Assembly (NCBI RefSeq): GCF_024494355.1
Contig: NZ_JAKNQY010000018.1
Span: 1-64,000, forward strand
Reading direction: 5' to 3'
Source of the DNA: Pseudomonas sp. Q11
Lineage (GTDB): Bacteria; Pseudomonadota; Gammaproteobacteria; Pseudomonadales; Pseudomonadaceae
DNA length: 64,000 bases
The translations under genes were made by a program, and so were the position numbers. Below the pieces are notes generated by a model, which did not search any database, was not told the origin of the DNA, and saw only the letters and a list, made by a program, of their open reading frames with translations. Positions 50,447-59,210 of this stretch are shown here, piece by piece; positions within the stretch are counted from its first letter, which is position 1, and each line of letters opens with the position of its first letter.

Positions 50447-51789
50447 TGAGCGCTGTCATCGCCCCGGTCCGCGAGCCCGGCTTGCTGAAACCGGCGGTGC
50501 TGTGGTTGCTGCTGTTGGCGCCGTTGTTTTTCAGCACCTATGGCTTCGCCACTTGGGTGACGTCCCAGCGGGACGACGTGGGCAGCCTGGTATTTGGCTG
50601 GGAAAGCCACATGCCGTTCATGGCCTGGACCATCGTGCCCTATTGGTCGATTGATCTGCTGTACGGCCTGTCGTTGCTGTTGCCCCGCAGCCGCGAAGCA
50701 CTCAAACGCCACGCCTTGCGCCTGCTCACGGCCCAGGCGATTGCGGTCAGTTGCTTTCTGATCTGGCCGTTGCGCTTCACCTTCGCCCGGCCGGAAATGG
50801 ATGGAGTGTTCGGTTGGCTGTTCGACGTGCTGGCCGGGTTCGACAAGCCGTTCAATCAGGCCCCGTCGCTGCACATCGCGTTGTTGGTGGTGCTGTGGGT
50901 GTGTTATCAGCGGCACCTGCAAGGCCTCTGGCGTTGGCTGATGCACGGTTGGTTCGCGCTGATTGGTGTGTCGGTGCTGACCACGTATCAACATCACTTT
51001 ATTGACCTGCCCACGGGTGTGCTGGCTGGGTGGCTGTGTGTCTGGTTGTGGCCGCTGGATCGGCCCAGCCCGCTGAAAAATGCGCGTGTGACCGCGGACC
51101 CGGCTCGTCTGCGATTGGCTTTGCGCTATGGTTTAGGGGCTGCGGCGTTTTTTGTTCCGGCGTTTGCCTTGGGTGGCGCGTGGCTTTGGTTGATCTGGCC
51201 GGCGGTGGCGGTGCTGGGGGTGGCGCTGAATTACCTGGTGTTTGGTGCCGACGGCTTTCAGAAGCGCGCGGATGGTCGATTGAGCCCGGCGGTGCGCTGG
51301 CTGTTGGCGCCTTATCTGGCGGCAGCCTGGATCAACTCCAGATGGTGGACGCGCAAGCATCCGCAGGCCGATCAGGTGGCCGCCAACGTCTGGCTGGGGC
51401 GCATTCCCACGCCGATGGAATTAAAGGACAGTCCGTTTACCGGCGTGCTCGACCTTTGCGCCGAAATGTCCATGGACAGCACCGGCATCGCCTATCGCGC
51501 GTTGCCGGTGCTTGACCTGACCGCGCCCAGCGCCGAGCAGTGCCTGAAGGCTGCGCGGATGATTGAGAACCTGCGTCAGCAAGGGCCACTGCTGGTCTGC
51601 TGCGCCTTGGGTTATTCGCGCAGCGCCAGCGCCGTGGCCGCGTGGTTGTTGCACACTGGTCGGGCCGCTAGCGTCGATGCGGCCATCGTCCAAATCCAGC
51701 GGGCCCGCCCGCACATTGTTTTGCACCCGGCGCACCGTCGGGCGTTGGAACGGTTATCCACAAACACGAGGAATGACCATGATCAGTGA
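50446..51789 (+). CDS. PAP2-like / dual-specificity phosphatase membrane protein (YnbD-like)
   Basis: 447 residues: an N-terminal membrane part with PAP2-like segments (QAPSLHIALLVVLW and TTYQHHFIDLPTGVLAG carrying H and D of a PAP2 site) and a C-terminal dual-specificity phosphatase with the P-loop C-C-A-L-G-Y-S-R-S (C-x2-G-x2-R-S), where Cys replaces the usual His before the nucleophile. It could act on phosphatidylglycerophosphate-like lipids made by the first enzyme. Start at 50446 by TGATG coupling. Confidence 0.87.
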   Translation: MSAVIAPVREPGLLKPAVLWLLLLAPLFFSTYGFATWVTSQRDDVGSLVFGWESHMPFMAWTIVPYWSIDLLYGLSLLLPRSREALKRHALRLLTAQAIAVSCFLIWPLRFTFARPEMDGVFGWLFDVLAGFDKPFNQAPSLHIALLVVLWVCYQRHLQGLWRWLMHGWFALIGVSVLTTYQHHFIDLPTGVLAGWLCVWLWPLDRPSPLKNARVTADPARLRLALRYGLGAAAFFVPAFALGGAWLWLIWPAVAVLGVALNYLVFGADGFQKRADGRLSPAVRWLLAPYLAAAWINSRWWTRKHPQADQVAANVWLGRIPTPMELKDSPFTGVLDLCAEMSMDSTGIAYRALPVLDLTAPSAEQCLKAARMIENLRQQGPLLVCCALGYSRSASAVAAWLLHTGRAASVDAAIVQIQRARPHIVLHPAHRRALERLSTNTRNDHDQ

Positions 51790-52234
51790 TATGGAACTCC
51801 ACACGGTGGCGAGCCTGTTGCGCCGAGGTCACTCGCTGGATCAGCTTTCCACGGGGCTGACCCTGTTGGCGGCGCTGCTGGGGCTGGCTCAACTTTTGGT
51901 CGGTAGCGTCAATCCGTGGCTGCTGTGCTTTAGCGTCGTGATCTTCATGCTTGGCGTGCTGCAAAAGTACTGGGCGCAGCGCGTGGCGTTTGATGCCGAC
52001 CTGTTCCAGCGCATGGCTGACAGCACCCAATCGCTGGCCGAACGAACCTATACATTGGATCAAGCCCTCACCGCGCTCGGCCTGCAACCGGTCGAACGCA
52101 GCGGTCGTCTCTGGACCGAGCGTCGGCATGGCGCGTTGTTGCTGCTGCGCCGCCAGTCGTTGTTGCTGGCCACGCAGGTTGTCTTGACGCTGGGCGTGAT
52201 CCTCGCAAGTCCCTGGCTAGTTTCAGGTATCTAG
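51779..52234 (+). CDS. small membrane protein of the ynb-like operon
   Basis: 151-residue protein with two N-terminal hydrophobic spans (about 23-62: LSTGLTLLAALLGLAQLLVG and LLCFSVVIFMLGVLQ) and one at the C-terminus (SLLLATQVVLTLGVILASPW). No family recognised; the P. aeruginosa operon has a similar gene in this place. I choose the ATG at 51779, not 51773, because GAGG then sits at a workable distance. It overlaps the phosphatase gene by 11 bases. Confidence 0.75.
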   Translation: MISDMELHTVASLLRRGHSLDQLSTGLTLLAALLGLAQLLVGSVNPWLLCFSVVIFMLGVLQKYWAQRVAFDADLFQRMADSTQSLAERTYTLDQALTALGLQPVERSGRLWTERRHGALLLLRRQSLLLATQVVLTLGVILASPWLVSGI

Positions 52235-52243
52235 ATAGCTTTT

Positions 52244-52413
52244 GTGGCGAGGGAGACTGCTCCCGCTGGGCTGTGTAGGAGCTGGCGGAGCCTGCGATCT
52301 TTTGATCTTGATCTTCATCTTTTGCTCTCGACTCAATGGGCAGTGGAAAGATCGCAGCCTCGCTTCGCTCGACAGCTCCTACAGGGCCCAGCGGGAGCAA
52401 GCTCCCTCGCCAC
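52244..52413. repeat. nested palindromic element
   Basis: Outer arms GTGGCGAGGGAG..TGCTCCCGCTGG and CCAGCGGGAGCAAGCTCCCTCGCCAC (quoted in part) enclose inner arms GTAGGAGCTG..GCCTGCGATCTTTT and AAAGATCGCAGCC..CAGCTCCTAC. One REP family is thus inserted in, or combined with, another. It lies inside the operon between two cistrons. Confidence 0.85.
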
Positions 52414-52448
52414 AGTTACGCTTATGTTTCTCAGGACAAGGAATCCTC

Positions 52449-53069
52449 ATGTTCGAACCCGCGGTCGCCAGCCTCATCACCTCCGCCGCCCGCATGGTCA
52501 CGGGTGCTCGCAGCCTGTGGCTCGGTTGCGCGCCGCAACCGGTGCAGCGGATCTATTTCGCCAATCACAGCAGCCACGGCGACTTCGTGCTGCTCTGGGC
52601 CTCGTTGCCACCGGCGCTGCGCAAGCTCACCCGGCCGGTGGCGGGCGCCGATTATTGGCAGACCAGCCCGCTGCGGCGCTACATCATCAACCGGGTGTTC
52701 AACGGCGTGCTGGTGGACCGCGAGCGCAAGGATCCTTCGCATAACCCGTTGCAGCCGATGCTCGACGCCCTGGTAAACGGCGACTCGTTGATCATCTTCC
52801 CCGAGGGCACGCGCAACCCGGAGGACGGCCTGCTGCCGTTCAAGAGCGGGATTTATCACTTGATGAAAAGCCACCCCGACGTCGAGGTGATTCCGGTGTG
52901 GATCGCCAACCTCAACCGCGTCATGCCCAAGGGTCGGGTGCTGCCGCTGCCGCTGTTGTGCACCACCAGTTTCGGCGCGCCGCTGTGCATCGAAGAAGGT
53001 GAAGGCAAAGAGCAATTTCTTGAACGCAGCCGGGCCGCGCTGCTGGCACTGGCCCCGGAGCACCTCTGA
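52449..53069 (+). CDS. 1-acylglycerol-3-phosphate acyltransferase family protein (PlsC-like)
   Basis: 206-residue acyltransferase with the two catalytic boxes NHSSHGDFVLLW (H-x4-D) and FPEGTRN (EGTR). It would acylate lysophosphatidic acid or a related lipid. The nested repeat separates it from the small membrane protein, but it is in the same direction and 1 base before the CdsA-like gene, so it belongs to the same operon functionally. Confidence 0.9.
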   Translation: MFEPAVASLITSAARMVTGARSLWLGCAPQPVQRIYFANHSSHGDFVLLWASLPPALRKLTRPVAGADYWQTSPLRRYIINRVFNGVLVDRERKDPSHNPLQPMLDALVNGDSLIIFPEGTRNPEDGLLPFKSGIYHLMKSHPDVEVIPVWIANLNRVMPKGRVLPLPLLCTTSFGAPLCIEEGEGKEQFLERSRAALLALAPEHL

Positions 53070-53070
53070 C

Positions 53071-54003
53071 ATGGATAGACATACCCTGATGTTGTTTGGC
53101 GGGATCGGCGCAATCCTGCTGCTGGCCTCCGTGATTGGTTTCATTCTCAAACTGCGGACAAAAGGCGCGCCGAATTCGGTCATCGATAACCTCAACGCGC
53201 GGATCAACGCCTGGTGGGTGATGGTGCTGGTGATCGGCACGGCGTTTTGGCTCGGCAACGCGGCGGTCATCCTGTTGTTCTACGCCGTGTCGTTTTACGC
53301 CCTGCGGGAATTCCTGACCCTGACACCGACCCGGCGCAGCGACTATCCGGCCTTGGTGGCGGCGTTTTACCTGGCGCTGCCGCTGCAATACCTGCTGATT
53401 TATTTTGACTGGTACGGGCTGTTTTCGATCTTTATCCCGGTGTACGTGTTCCTGCTGCTGCCGATCCTCGCGTCCCTGGGCGGCGACAGCACGCACTTTC
53501 TGGAGCGCGCTTCCAAGGTCCAGTGGGGGCTGATGATCGCGGTGTTCTGCATCTCGTTCGTGCCGGCGCTGCTGACGTTGGACATCGCCGGTTTTGAAGG
53601 GCGCAACCTGCTGCTGATCGCTTACCTGGTGATCGTGGTGCAACTGTCGGATGTGCTGCAGTACGTGTGCGGCAAGTTGTTCGGCAAACACAAGATCGCC
53701 CCGAACCTGTCACCGTCGAAAACCGTCGAGGGTTTTCTCGGCGGCATTCTGCTGGCCTCGCTGATCGGTGGCGCGTTGTGGTGGATCACGCCGTTCAATC
53801 CGTGGCAGTCGTTCCTCATTGCCTTGCTGATCAACCTGCTGGGGTTTGCCGGCGGCATTGTCATGTCGGCCATCAAGCGCGACCGTGGCGTCAAGGATTG
53901 GGGGCACATGATCGAAGGCCACGGCGGCATGCTGGATCGGTTGGACTCAGTGTGCTTCGCCGCGCCGATCTTCTTTCATCTGGTGCGGTACTGGTGGACC
54001 TGA
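53071..54003 (+). CDS. phosphatidate cytidylyltransferase (CdsA/YnbB-like)
   Basis: 310-residue polytopic enzyme that makes CDP-diacylglycerol, the donor for the operon's first enzyme. The CdsA signature SAIKRDRGVKDWGHMIEGHG followed by GMLDRLDS is complete. It is a second, accessory copy; the essential cdsA should be elsewhere. With PlsC, the transferase, the phosphatase and the hydrolase-methyltransferase it can make a complete side route of phospholipid synthesis. Confidence 0.93.
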   Translation: MDRHTLMLFGGIGAILLLASVIGFILKLRTKGAPNSVIDNLNARINAWWVMVLVIGTAFWLGNAAVILLFYAVSFYALREFLTLTPTRRSDYPALVAAFYLALPLQYLLIYFDWYGLFSIFIPVYVFLLLPILASLGGDSTHFLERASKVQWGLMIAVFCISFVPALLTLDIAGFEGRNLLLIAYLVIVVQLSDVLQYVCGKLFGKHKIAPNLSPSKTVEGFLGGILLASLIGGALWWITPFNPWQSFLIALLINLLGFAGGIVMSAIKRDRGVKDWGHMIEGHGGMLDRLDSVCFAAPIFFHLVRYWWT

Positions 54004-54027
54004 AAAAACCTGTGGCAAACATCTAAC

Positions 54028-54154
54028 CTGTGGGAGCGAGCCTGCTCGCGATAGGGCCGTAGGAGCTGTCGAGTGCAACGAGGCTGCGATCTTTCCTCAG
54101 ACAATTGAGTCTCAAGCGAAAGATCAAAAGATCGCAGCCTTCGGCAGCTCCTAC
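54028..54154. repeat. REP and GTAGGAGCTG inverted repeat
   Basis: GTGGGAGCGAGCCTGCTCGC at 54031 is followed by GTAGGAGCTG (54059) to CAGCTCCTAC (54154) with inner arms AGGCTGCGATCTTTC and AAGATCGCAGCCT. It fills the convergent space between the cdsA-like and yjfC-like genes. Confidence 0.82.
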
Positions 54155-54170
54155 AGTCCAGTGCGGGCAA

Positions 54171-55328
54171 TCAGTCGAGAATCAAATGCGGCAGGAACCG
54201 GCTCGAATCCTTGGTGATCAGGCTGTTGTCTTCCCGCACGCCGATGCCGGCGGCCTGGTCGCCGATAACCCAGGAGCCGATCAGCGTGTAGCTGTCGCCA
54301 AACTTCGGCAACGGGGCGAATTCCTGGAGGATGAAGGGGGCGTCGGTGTAAGGGCCGTCTTCTTTGACGATCAGGCCATCAGCAGTTTGCAGCTCGATGT
54401 TGGCGCCTTCCCGGGAAAAGAACGGTTTGCGTACCCAGCCCTTGGGCACGGCTTTGTTCGAGTCGCTGTCGAGATGGGCTGCGAGCAGGTTCGGGTGACC
54501 TTTGTTGGTCTCCCACAGCAACGGCAGGATGCCTTTGTTGGAGATGATCGATTTCCAGGCCGGCTCGAAAAACTGCGTGTCGCTCTGGGCAATCGCCGCA
54601 CCAAAAGGCTCGTGGAAGATGAACTCCCAGGCATGCAGCTTGAACAGGTGAGGGATCCAGCGATCTTCCAGATCAACGAAGCGGCCTTCACCTGTAAGGC
54701 CGATGTCCTCGATATCGATGTGCCGCGATTCGATGCCGACTTTTTCCGCGATCAAGCGCAAGTAGTCGGTGGTGCCCTTGTCTTCGATCGAGTCTTTCAT
54801 CGACGCAAAGTAAAAGGGTTGCTTGAGTTGCAGTTGGGCAAAGACCTGATGCAGCTTGGTGTCGATGCTGTTGAACTGGTCGGCATGCCCAGGCAACAGT
54901 CCGCGCTCGATGCATTGCTCCAGCCAGCCCCACTGGAACGCCGACGCCTCGTACAGGCTGGTCGGCGTGTCGTAGTTCAGTTCCAGCAGCTTGGCGGGGC
55001 CGCTGCCGTTGTAGGAGAAGTCCATGCGCCCATACAGGTGCGGATGCCCTTCCAGCCATGAGGTGCGAACCATGTCGAAGAACGGCGCGGGAATGCTCAG
55101 GCGCTCCAGCAACTCCTCGCTCTGAACCACTCGGGCCACCAGGTCCATGCACATTTCATGGATCTCGGTGGTCGGGTCTTCGAGATCGTCTTCGATCTGC
55201 TTGAGCGTGAACTGGTAGTACGCGCTCTCGTCCCAATAGGGTTCGTCGTCGATGGTGTGGAACAGAAAGCCGAGACTCTCGGCAGTCTGTTTCCAGTCAT
55301 GACGTTCGGCGCAATGGACTTTCTTCAT
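54171..55328 (-). CDS. glutathionylspermidine synthase-like protein (YjfC/YgiC)
   Basis: 385-residue ATP-grasp protein of the glutathionylspermidine synthase family, lacking the amidase half of E. coli Gss. Conserved parts include RMDFSYNGSGPAKLLELNYDTPTSL (shortened: MDFSYNG..LLELNYDTPTSL) and LLWETNKGHPNLLAAH. E. coli YgiC and YjfC are the close relatives and do not have proven Gss activity. Last gene of the yjf-like operon. Confidence 0.9.
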   Translation of the reverse strand: MKKVHCAERHDWKQTAESLGFLFHTIDDEPYWDESAYYQFTLKQIEDDLEDPTTEIHEMCMDLVARVVQSEELLERLSIPAPFFDMVRTSWLEGHPHLYGRMDFSYNGSGPAKLLELNYDTPTSLYEASAFQWGWLEQCIERGLLPGHADQFNSIDTKLHQVFAQLQLKQPFYFASMKDSIEDKGTTDYLRLIAEKVGIESRHIDIEDIGLTGEGRFVDLEDRWIPHLFKLHAWEFIFHEPFGAAIAQSDTQFFEPAWKSIISNKGILPLLWETNKGHPNLLAAHLDSDSNKAVPKGWVRKPFFSREGANIELQTADGLIVKEDGPYTDAPFILQEFAPLPKFGDSYTLIGSWVIGDQAAGIGVREDNSLITKDSSRFLPHLILD

Positions 55329-55340
55329 GACGCGCGTTCC

Positions 55341-56060
55341 TTAACTGCTCGATCGCCCGAAGCTGCTCGAGCCGCCCCAACCGCTGCGGGCGCTGGCTTT
55401 GCTACCGAAACCGCCACGGGAGGTGGACGAAGCAACAGAGATCGGTTTGCTGGCGGAGCGGACCGTGTCGGTGTAGTTGCCATACCTCGCCTGATTGGAC
55501 TTGGTGAAGGTCGAGCCTTTGGAAATCCGCTGGGCGAGCGTTGAGGACCCGTAGTTGCCGCGATCATCGCGATAGCGGTAGACCGGTTGGGAGGAATAGC
55601 TGTTGCGGTTGCTGCTCAACATGTTGCCGATCAGCAACCCGGTCAGCAGGCTGGTGCCGGAGAACCCTGAGCCTTGCGCATTGGCTTCGGAGGCCGGCAG
55701 TTGCGCCTTGGCCGCGTCCACCTGGGCTTGGGTGACCTGACCATCGGCGGTCAGTTCGAAACCACCCAGCCTGGGGATGAACTGGCCAGTGGAATCCTGT
55801 TGGCACCAATCGGCAACAAAGTCGGCATCGCAATCGGCCTGGTTGCTGTACGCCGGCGCGATGCGGCGATGCTCGGCCATGGCGGCCATGTAGGCGTCGG
55901 AGCAAACGTCTACCGGGAGTTTTTCATCGGCACATTGCTGAACGGACTGGAAGTTGTATTTCTTCTGTACCGGGTAGGTTTTTTCCGTCGGGCCGCAGCC
56001 TGATATCGCCATGGCGACCGACGCTGCCAGCGAGAGCTGAACGTACTTGCTTCGTTTCAT
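55341..56060 (-). CDS. DUF1190 lipoprotein (YgiB/YjfM-like)
   Basis: 239-residue lipoprotein with lipobox AISGC and the DUF1190 region (DADFVADWCQQDSTG etc.), ending in a Ser/Gly-rich, low-complexity tail. YgiB-YgiC and YjfM-YjfC are always paired in this way. Start at 56060 (MKRSKYVQLSL), six codons inside the open frame. Role unknown; envelope location inferred from the signal. Confidence 0.88.
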   Translation of the reverse strand: MKRSKYVQLSLAASVAMAISGCGPTEKTYPVQKKYNFQSVQQCADEKLPVDVCSDAYMAAMAEHRRIAPAYSNQADCDADFVADWCQQDSTGQFIPRLGGFELTADGQVTQAQVDAAKAQLPASEANAQGSGFSGTSLLTGLLIGNMLSSNRNSYSSQPVYRYRDDRGNYGSSTLAQRISKGSTFTKSNQARYGNYTDTVRSASKPISVASSTSRGGFGSKASARSGWGGSSSFGRSSS

Positions 56061-56078
56061 GGGATCTCCGTGGCGCAA

Positions 56079-56507
56079 TCAGTTCTGGGAAGGCGTCATG
56101 CACGCGGCGTTCAACATGCCGACGCTGATGGCCACTGCCGCGATATAAATGCCCGCGGCGATTTCACCCTTTTTAATGCGCTCAGAGGCGCCTTTGAGCA
56201 CCAGGCTGGTCACCAGGAACGCCAGCAGTTGCACGAACGCGGCAATCACCGCCCAGACGACGAAGTCCAGAAGGCTGATGGAGTAGGCAATCACATTGCT
56301 GGCCGGGATGGCGAAACCGATGATGGCGCCGCCCAGCGCGATGGCGGCAGCCACGTTGCCCGAACGGATCAGTTCGAACTCCTTGTGCGGCGTGATCCGG
56401 GTGTAGATGAACTGGTACAGCGCGAACAACACTGCCGCACCGAGGATGTACAACACAAACCCGAGCACGGCGGCTTTGTTCAGGGAAATGGAGAGCGCTT
56501 CAAGCAT
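56079..56507 (-). CDS. DUF350 membrane protein (YjfL-like)
   Basis: 142-residue protein with four hydrophobic spans in the two-repeat DUF350 pattern (ALGGAIIGFAIPASNVI and AAGIYIAAVAISVGMLNAA). Sits between the yjfK-like and yjfM-like genes as in E. coli. Function unknown. Confidence 0.88.
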   Translation of the reverse strand: MLEALSISLNKAAVLGFVLYILGAAVLFALYQFIYTRITPHKEFELIRSGNVAAAIALGGAIIGFAIPASNVIAYSISLLDFVVWAVIAAFVQLLAFLVTSLVLKGASERIKKGEIAAGIYIAAVAISVGMLNAACMTPSQN

Positions 56508-56522
56508 GGACTTCTTCCTTTT

Positions 56523-57197
56523 TCAAAAAGTATTCAGGTCAGTGGTATACAGCGAAATGCCCAGCGACGTGCTCAAGCTGATGCTGCCTTCGGCATCTTC
56601 TTCGACGGAAAACAGCAGGAATTCCCGGCGATCGGTCAGGCCGGTTTCGCGGGCATACAGCATTGAGCGGTGCTCGACGCTGTAGGACTCATCCGGATTG
56701 CTCACGCGCTCGCTCAACGCCACCAGTTCTGTCTGGCCTTCCTCGGTGCCCCATTCGCGGCTGTACTCGACACCGTCATGACTGTAGGTCGGCAGGCCGA
56801 TCAGGCTTTCGGGCCCGGCCAGCCGCCGCAACTCCGCTTCACTGTTGAGGGTGACGTAACTGAGGTAATTGAACAGGATCACCGACTCGACCTGCCCGGC
56901 GACGTCGCCGCTGGTGTGCACTTGCAACCAGTAGTCCTCGTCGTTCATGTAACAGCGCGTCAGCCAGTTCGATTGCCCGAGGTCGACGATACCGGTGCTC
57001 CAGATCTGCTGGGCATCCGGGATGACCACACCAGTGTTGCCGTCGAGCAACAACTTCAGCGTGCTATCGAACCTGAGTTCTTTGCCGGATGCCAGGCCCA
57101 GCGGCCCGACGGCGGCTGGGCTTGGGTTAGCGACCCATTTGGAGTCTGTGCCCGAGTTCGGCGCCTCGATGCCCATCAACCGTTTAAACCAGCCCAT
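56523..57197 (-). CDS. DUF2491 protein (YjfK-like)
   Basis: 224-residue DUF2491 protein beginning MGWFKRLMGIEAPNSGT. It contains WLTRCYMNDEDYWLQVHTSGD and ESLIGLPTYSHDGVEYSREW (20 residues shown). The open frame starts 36 codons earlier inside the channel gene; the ATG at 57197 is the natural start and gives a 14-base overlap with the channel gene. Cytoplasmic, role unknown. Confidence 0.87.
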   Translation of the reverse strand: MGWFKRLMGIEAPNSGTDSKWVANPSPAAVGPLGLASGKELRFDSTLKLLLDGNTGVVIPDAQQIWSTGIVDLGQSNWLTRCYMNDEDYWLQVHTSGDVAGQVESVILFNYLSYVTLNSEAELRRLAGPESLIGLPTYSHDGVEYSREWGTEEGQTELVALSERVSNPDESYSVEHRSMLYARETGLTDRREFLLFSVEEDAEGSISLSTSLGISLYTTDLNTF

Positions 57198-58221
57198 TGG
57201 AGATTTCCTTGAGACGCGCGGAGGCGATATAGAAGAGGTCGCCGCCGCCCCCGACGCGCGTGTCGCAGGGCGGGTTGATCGAAGGATGCCGGGCGCCTTT
57301 GGCACGGTAGCCGATGAGAATGGCGTTGTGGTGCTCTTTCATCTGCACATACAGATCGCCGAACGCGGCATCAAACGCTTCGGGCAGCTTCATCAGGTAC
57401 TGAGTGGCGCCCTCGCCCACGCACAGCAATTCATTGATAACCACCGACGAGCCTGGATCCTGTGAAGCACGCACCAACATCTCGATGGCCATGCTGGAGG
57501 TGCACTCCAGGCTGGGCGCGTAGGCGCTGGCGAGCGCGGCCACTTCACTGTCATTGAAATGAGCGACCACATGCCCGACAGGGTTCAGTTGATTGACCGC
57601 CAGCACGGTGGACAGGGTCAGATCGTCTGAGTGGGTGCGCACCAGGACGCGTTCGGCACCCGGCACGCCGGCGCGCTGCAAAAGCGCGACAGAGGACAGG
57701 CTTTCACCTTTGATAAAAGTCGTCTTGCCGGGCATGGGGTTTTCTTCAAGCTCGCAATCACAGATGACAATCAGGTTGTCATTGGACGTTTCGTCCTGCA
57801 GGAGCAACTCGATGACCCGCTCGCTGGAGGCGCCCTCCCAGCCGATGAGAACGGTGTGACCAGTCTTGCCGGTGAAATCGCCTTTGCCCTTCATGCCTTT
57901 TCTCCATACATCAATGACGCTGCTGGTGGTTTTGCCGATGACCGTCGTCAACAGGGCAATGCCCCCGAGCATGATCCAGGTCGCCACGAAAATTCGCCCG
58001 GCGGATGTCTGTGGCAACAGATCGCCATAACCGACGGTGAGCGTGGTGGTGAGATAGAAGTAGATGAACGTGGCGGCGGTGATGAGGTGTTGTTCGCCCA
58101 GAAGCACCAGGCCGATCCAGGCGATGGCCAGGTGCACGCCCATCGCAATCGCCAGTCCCGCCCAGCCGAACCGATGGAAGAAGGACGAGGCGTAGGTTCG
58201 CAGTAAAAGGAAAATCGACAT
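57184..58221 (-). CDS. potassium channel with regulatory domain
   Basis: 345-residue ion channel protein. Two transmembrane helices flank a pore with filter T62-V-G-Y-G-D67 in TTTLTVGYGDLLPQTSAG, then a cytoplasmic RCK/TrkA-N-like domain starts at GHTVLIGWEGASSERVIELL; the dinucleotide glycine pattern is degraded (GWEGASS). It is placed between the pspA-like and yjfK-like genes, where the E. coli yjfIJKLMC order has none. It may sense or balance ion flux in envelope stress, which is an inference. Confidence 0.88.
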   Translation of the reverse strand: MSIFLLLRTYASSFFHRFGWAGLAIAMGVHLAIAWIGLVLLGEQHLITAATFIYFYLTTTLTVGYGDLLPQTSAGRIFVATWIMLGGIALLTTVIGKTTSSVIDVWRKGMKGKGDFTGKTGHTVLIGWEGASSERVIELLLQDETSNDNLIVICDCELEENPMPGKTTFIKGESLSSVALLQRAGVPGAERVLVRTHSDDLTLSTVLAVNQLNPVGHVVAHFNDSEVAALASAYAPSLECTSSMAIEMLVRASQDPGSSVVINELLCVGEGATQYLMKLPEAFDAAFGDLYVQMKEHHNAILIGYRAKGARHPSINPPCDTRVGGGGDLFYIASARLKEISNGLV

Positions 58222-58374
58222 TTCGTCCCTGACTCCGTGGGTTCATTCCTGGCGACGTCATCGCCCTGGCGTCTGAGTGCGTAAGTGCGGTTACGGGGCA
58301 GCATTAAACCCGCTGTGGGGATTGGATAGAAGTACCTGCCCCACAATTAAATCTATGGAGTGCCGGGCACCATT

Positions 58375-58465
58375 GTGGCGAGGGAGCTTGCTCCCGCTGG
58401 ACTGCGCAGCAGTCCCATTCTTTGGGGCCGCTTCGCGCCCCAGCGGGAGCAAGCTCCCTCGCCAC
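58375..58465. repeat. inverted REP pair within the yjf-like operon
   Basis: GTGGCGAGGGAGCTTGCTCC and its complement GGAGCAAGCTCCCTCGCCAC enclose about 50 bases with CGCAGCAGTCCC and GGGGCCGCTTCGCG. It lies in the 266-base space between the pspA-like and channel genes and may lower expression of the downstream part. Confidence 0.8.
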
Positions 58466-58487
58466 GGGTTCGGTGTGCGCGTACCAA

Positions 58488-59186
58488 TTACTCCGCCGAT
58501 TTTTTCTTCAGGCGTTCCAGAATCGCATTGGCGCTGCCTTCGTTCGGCGTGATGCCTGCATCGCGCAGTTTGCGCTCCAGGTCGTTGCCGGTCGAAGCCT
58601 CGGCCAGTTCGTCCTGGGCTTGCAGTTCAGCGGCACGTTGCTGTTGCTTGGCCTGCAAGCGGTTCAGCGTACCGACGGCGGTTTCCAGCTTGCCATTGGC
58701 GCCGCCGCTGGCAATCGAAGCACTGACCTGGGCTTTCTGCACGCTCTCACGGGCCTTGGCCATGTCCACTTGCTGACGCAGGCTTTTGATGCGGTTCTCG
58801 GCCTTGACGATGTCCTTGCGCATGTTTTCAGCGTAACCACCGAACTCGGTCGCGTGCTTTTGCTCGGCGTCCAGTTCAGAGGTCAGGGTCGAAATGGCTT
58901 CGGCCACTTCCAGGGCCAGGTCTTCGCGGTTGGCCTGGATGGCGGCCAGCGCCTTGGACTCCAGGTCCTGGATCTTGGCGTTGTACTCGCTGACGCGGTC
59001 AGTCGACAGTTTGTGCTTGGCCATGATGGTGACCAGCTCACGCTTGGCGTTGGCCAGCGCGCTGTCAGCATCGCGAATTTCCTGGTCGAGGATGCGCAGG
59101 GCCTGTTGATCGACGATCGATTCGCCGACTTCGTTGGCACCACCACGCAGCGCGGTGAACAATTTGCTCCAGATGGACTGAGTCAT
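58488..59186 (-). CDS. PspA/IM30 family protein (YjfJ-like)
   Basis: 232-residue coiled-coil protein of the PspA/Vipp1 family, which assembles on damaged inner membranes. Heptad-rich helices run from about 20 to 200, e.g. ILDQEIRDADSALANAKREL. The N-terminus MTQSIWSKLFTALRGGANEV forms the amphipathic helix. It follows yjfI by 24 bases. No pspBC genes nearby, as in other YjfJ loci. Confidence 0.9.
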   Translation of the reverse strand: MTQSIWSKLFTALRGGANEVGESIVDQQALRILDQEIRDADSALANAKRELVTIMAKHKLSTDRVSEYNAKIQDLESKALAAIQANREDLALEVAEAISTLTSELDAEQKHATEFGGYAENMRKDIVKAENRIKSLRQQVDMAKARESVQKAQVSASIASGGANGKLETAVGTLNRLQAKQQQRAAELQAQDELAEASTGNDLERKLRDAGITPNEGSANAILERLKKKSAE

Positions 59187-59210
59187 TGGATATTTCCTGT
59201 TCCCGAAAAA

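Noticed and set aside
54000..54170. tRNA or attachment site near repeat clusters
   Set aside because: The folded sequences are REP and GTAGGAGCTG repeats; no cloverleaf with a CCA end was found.
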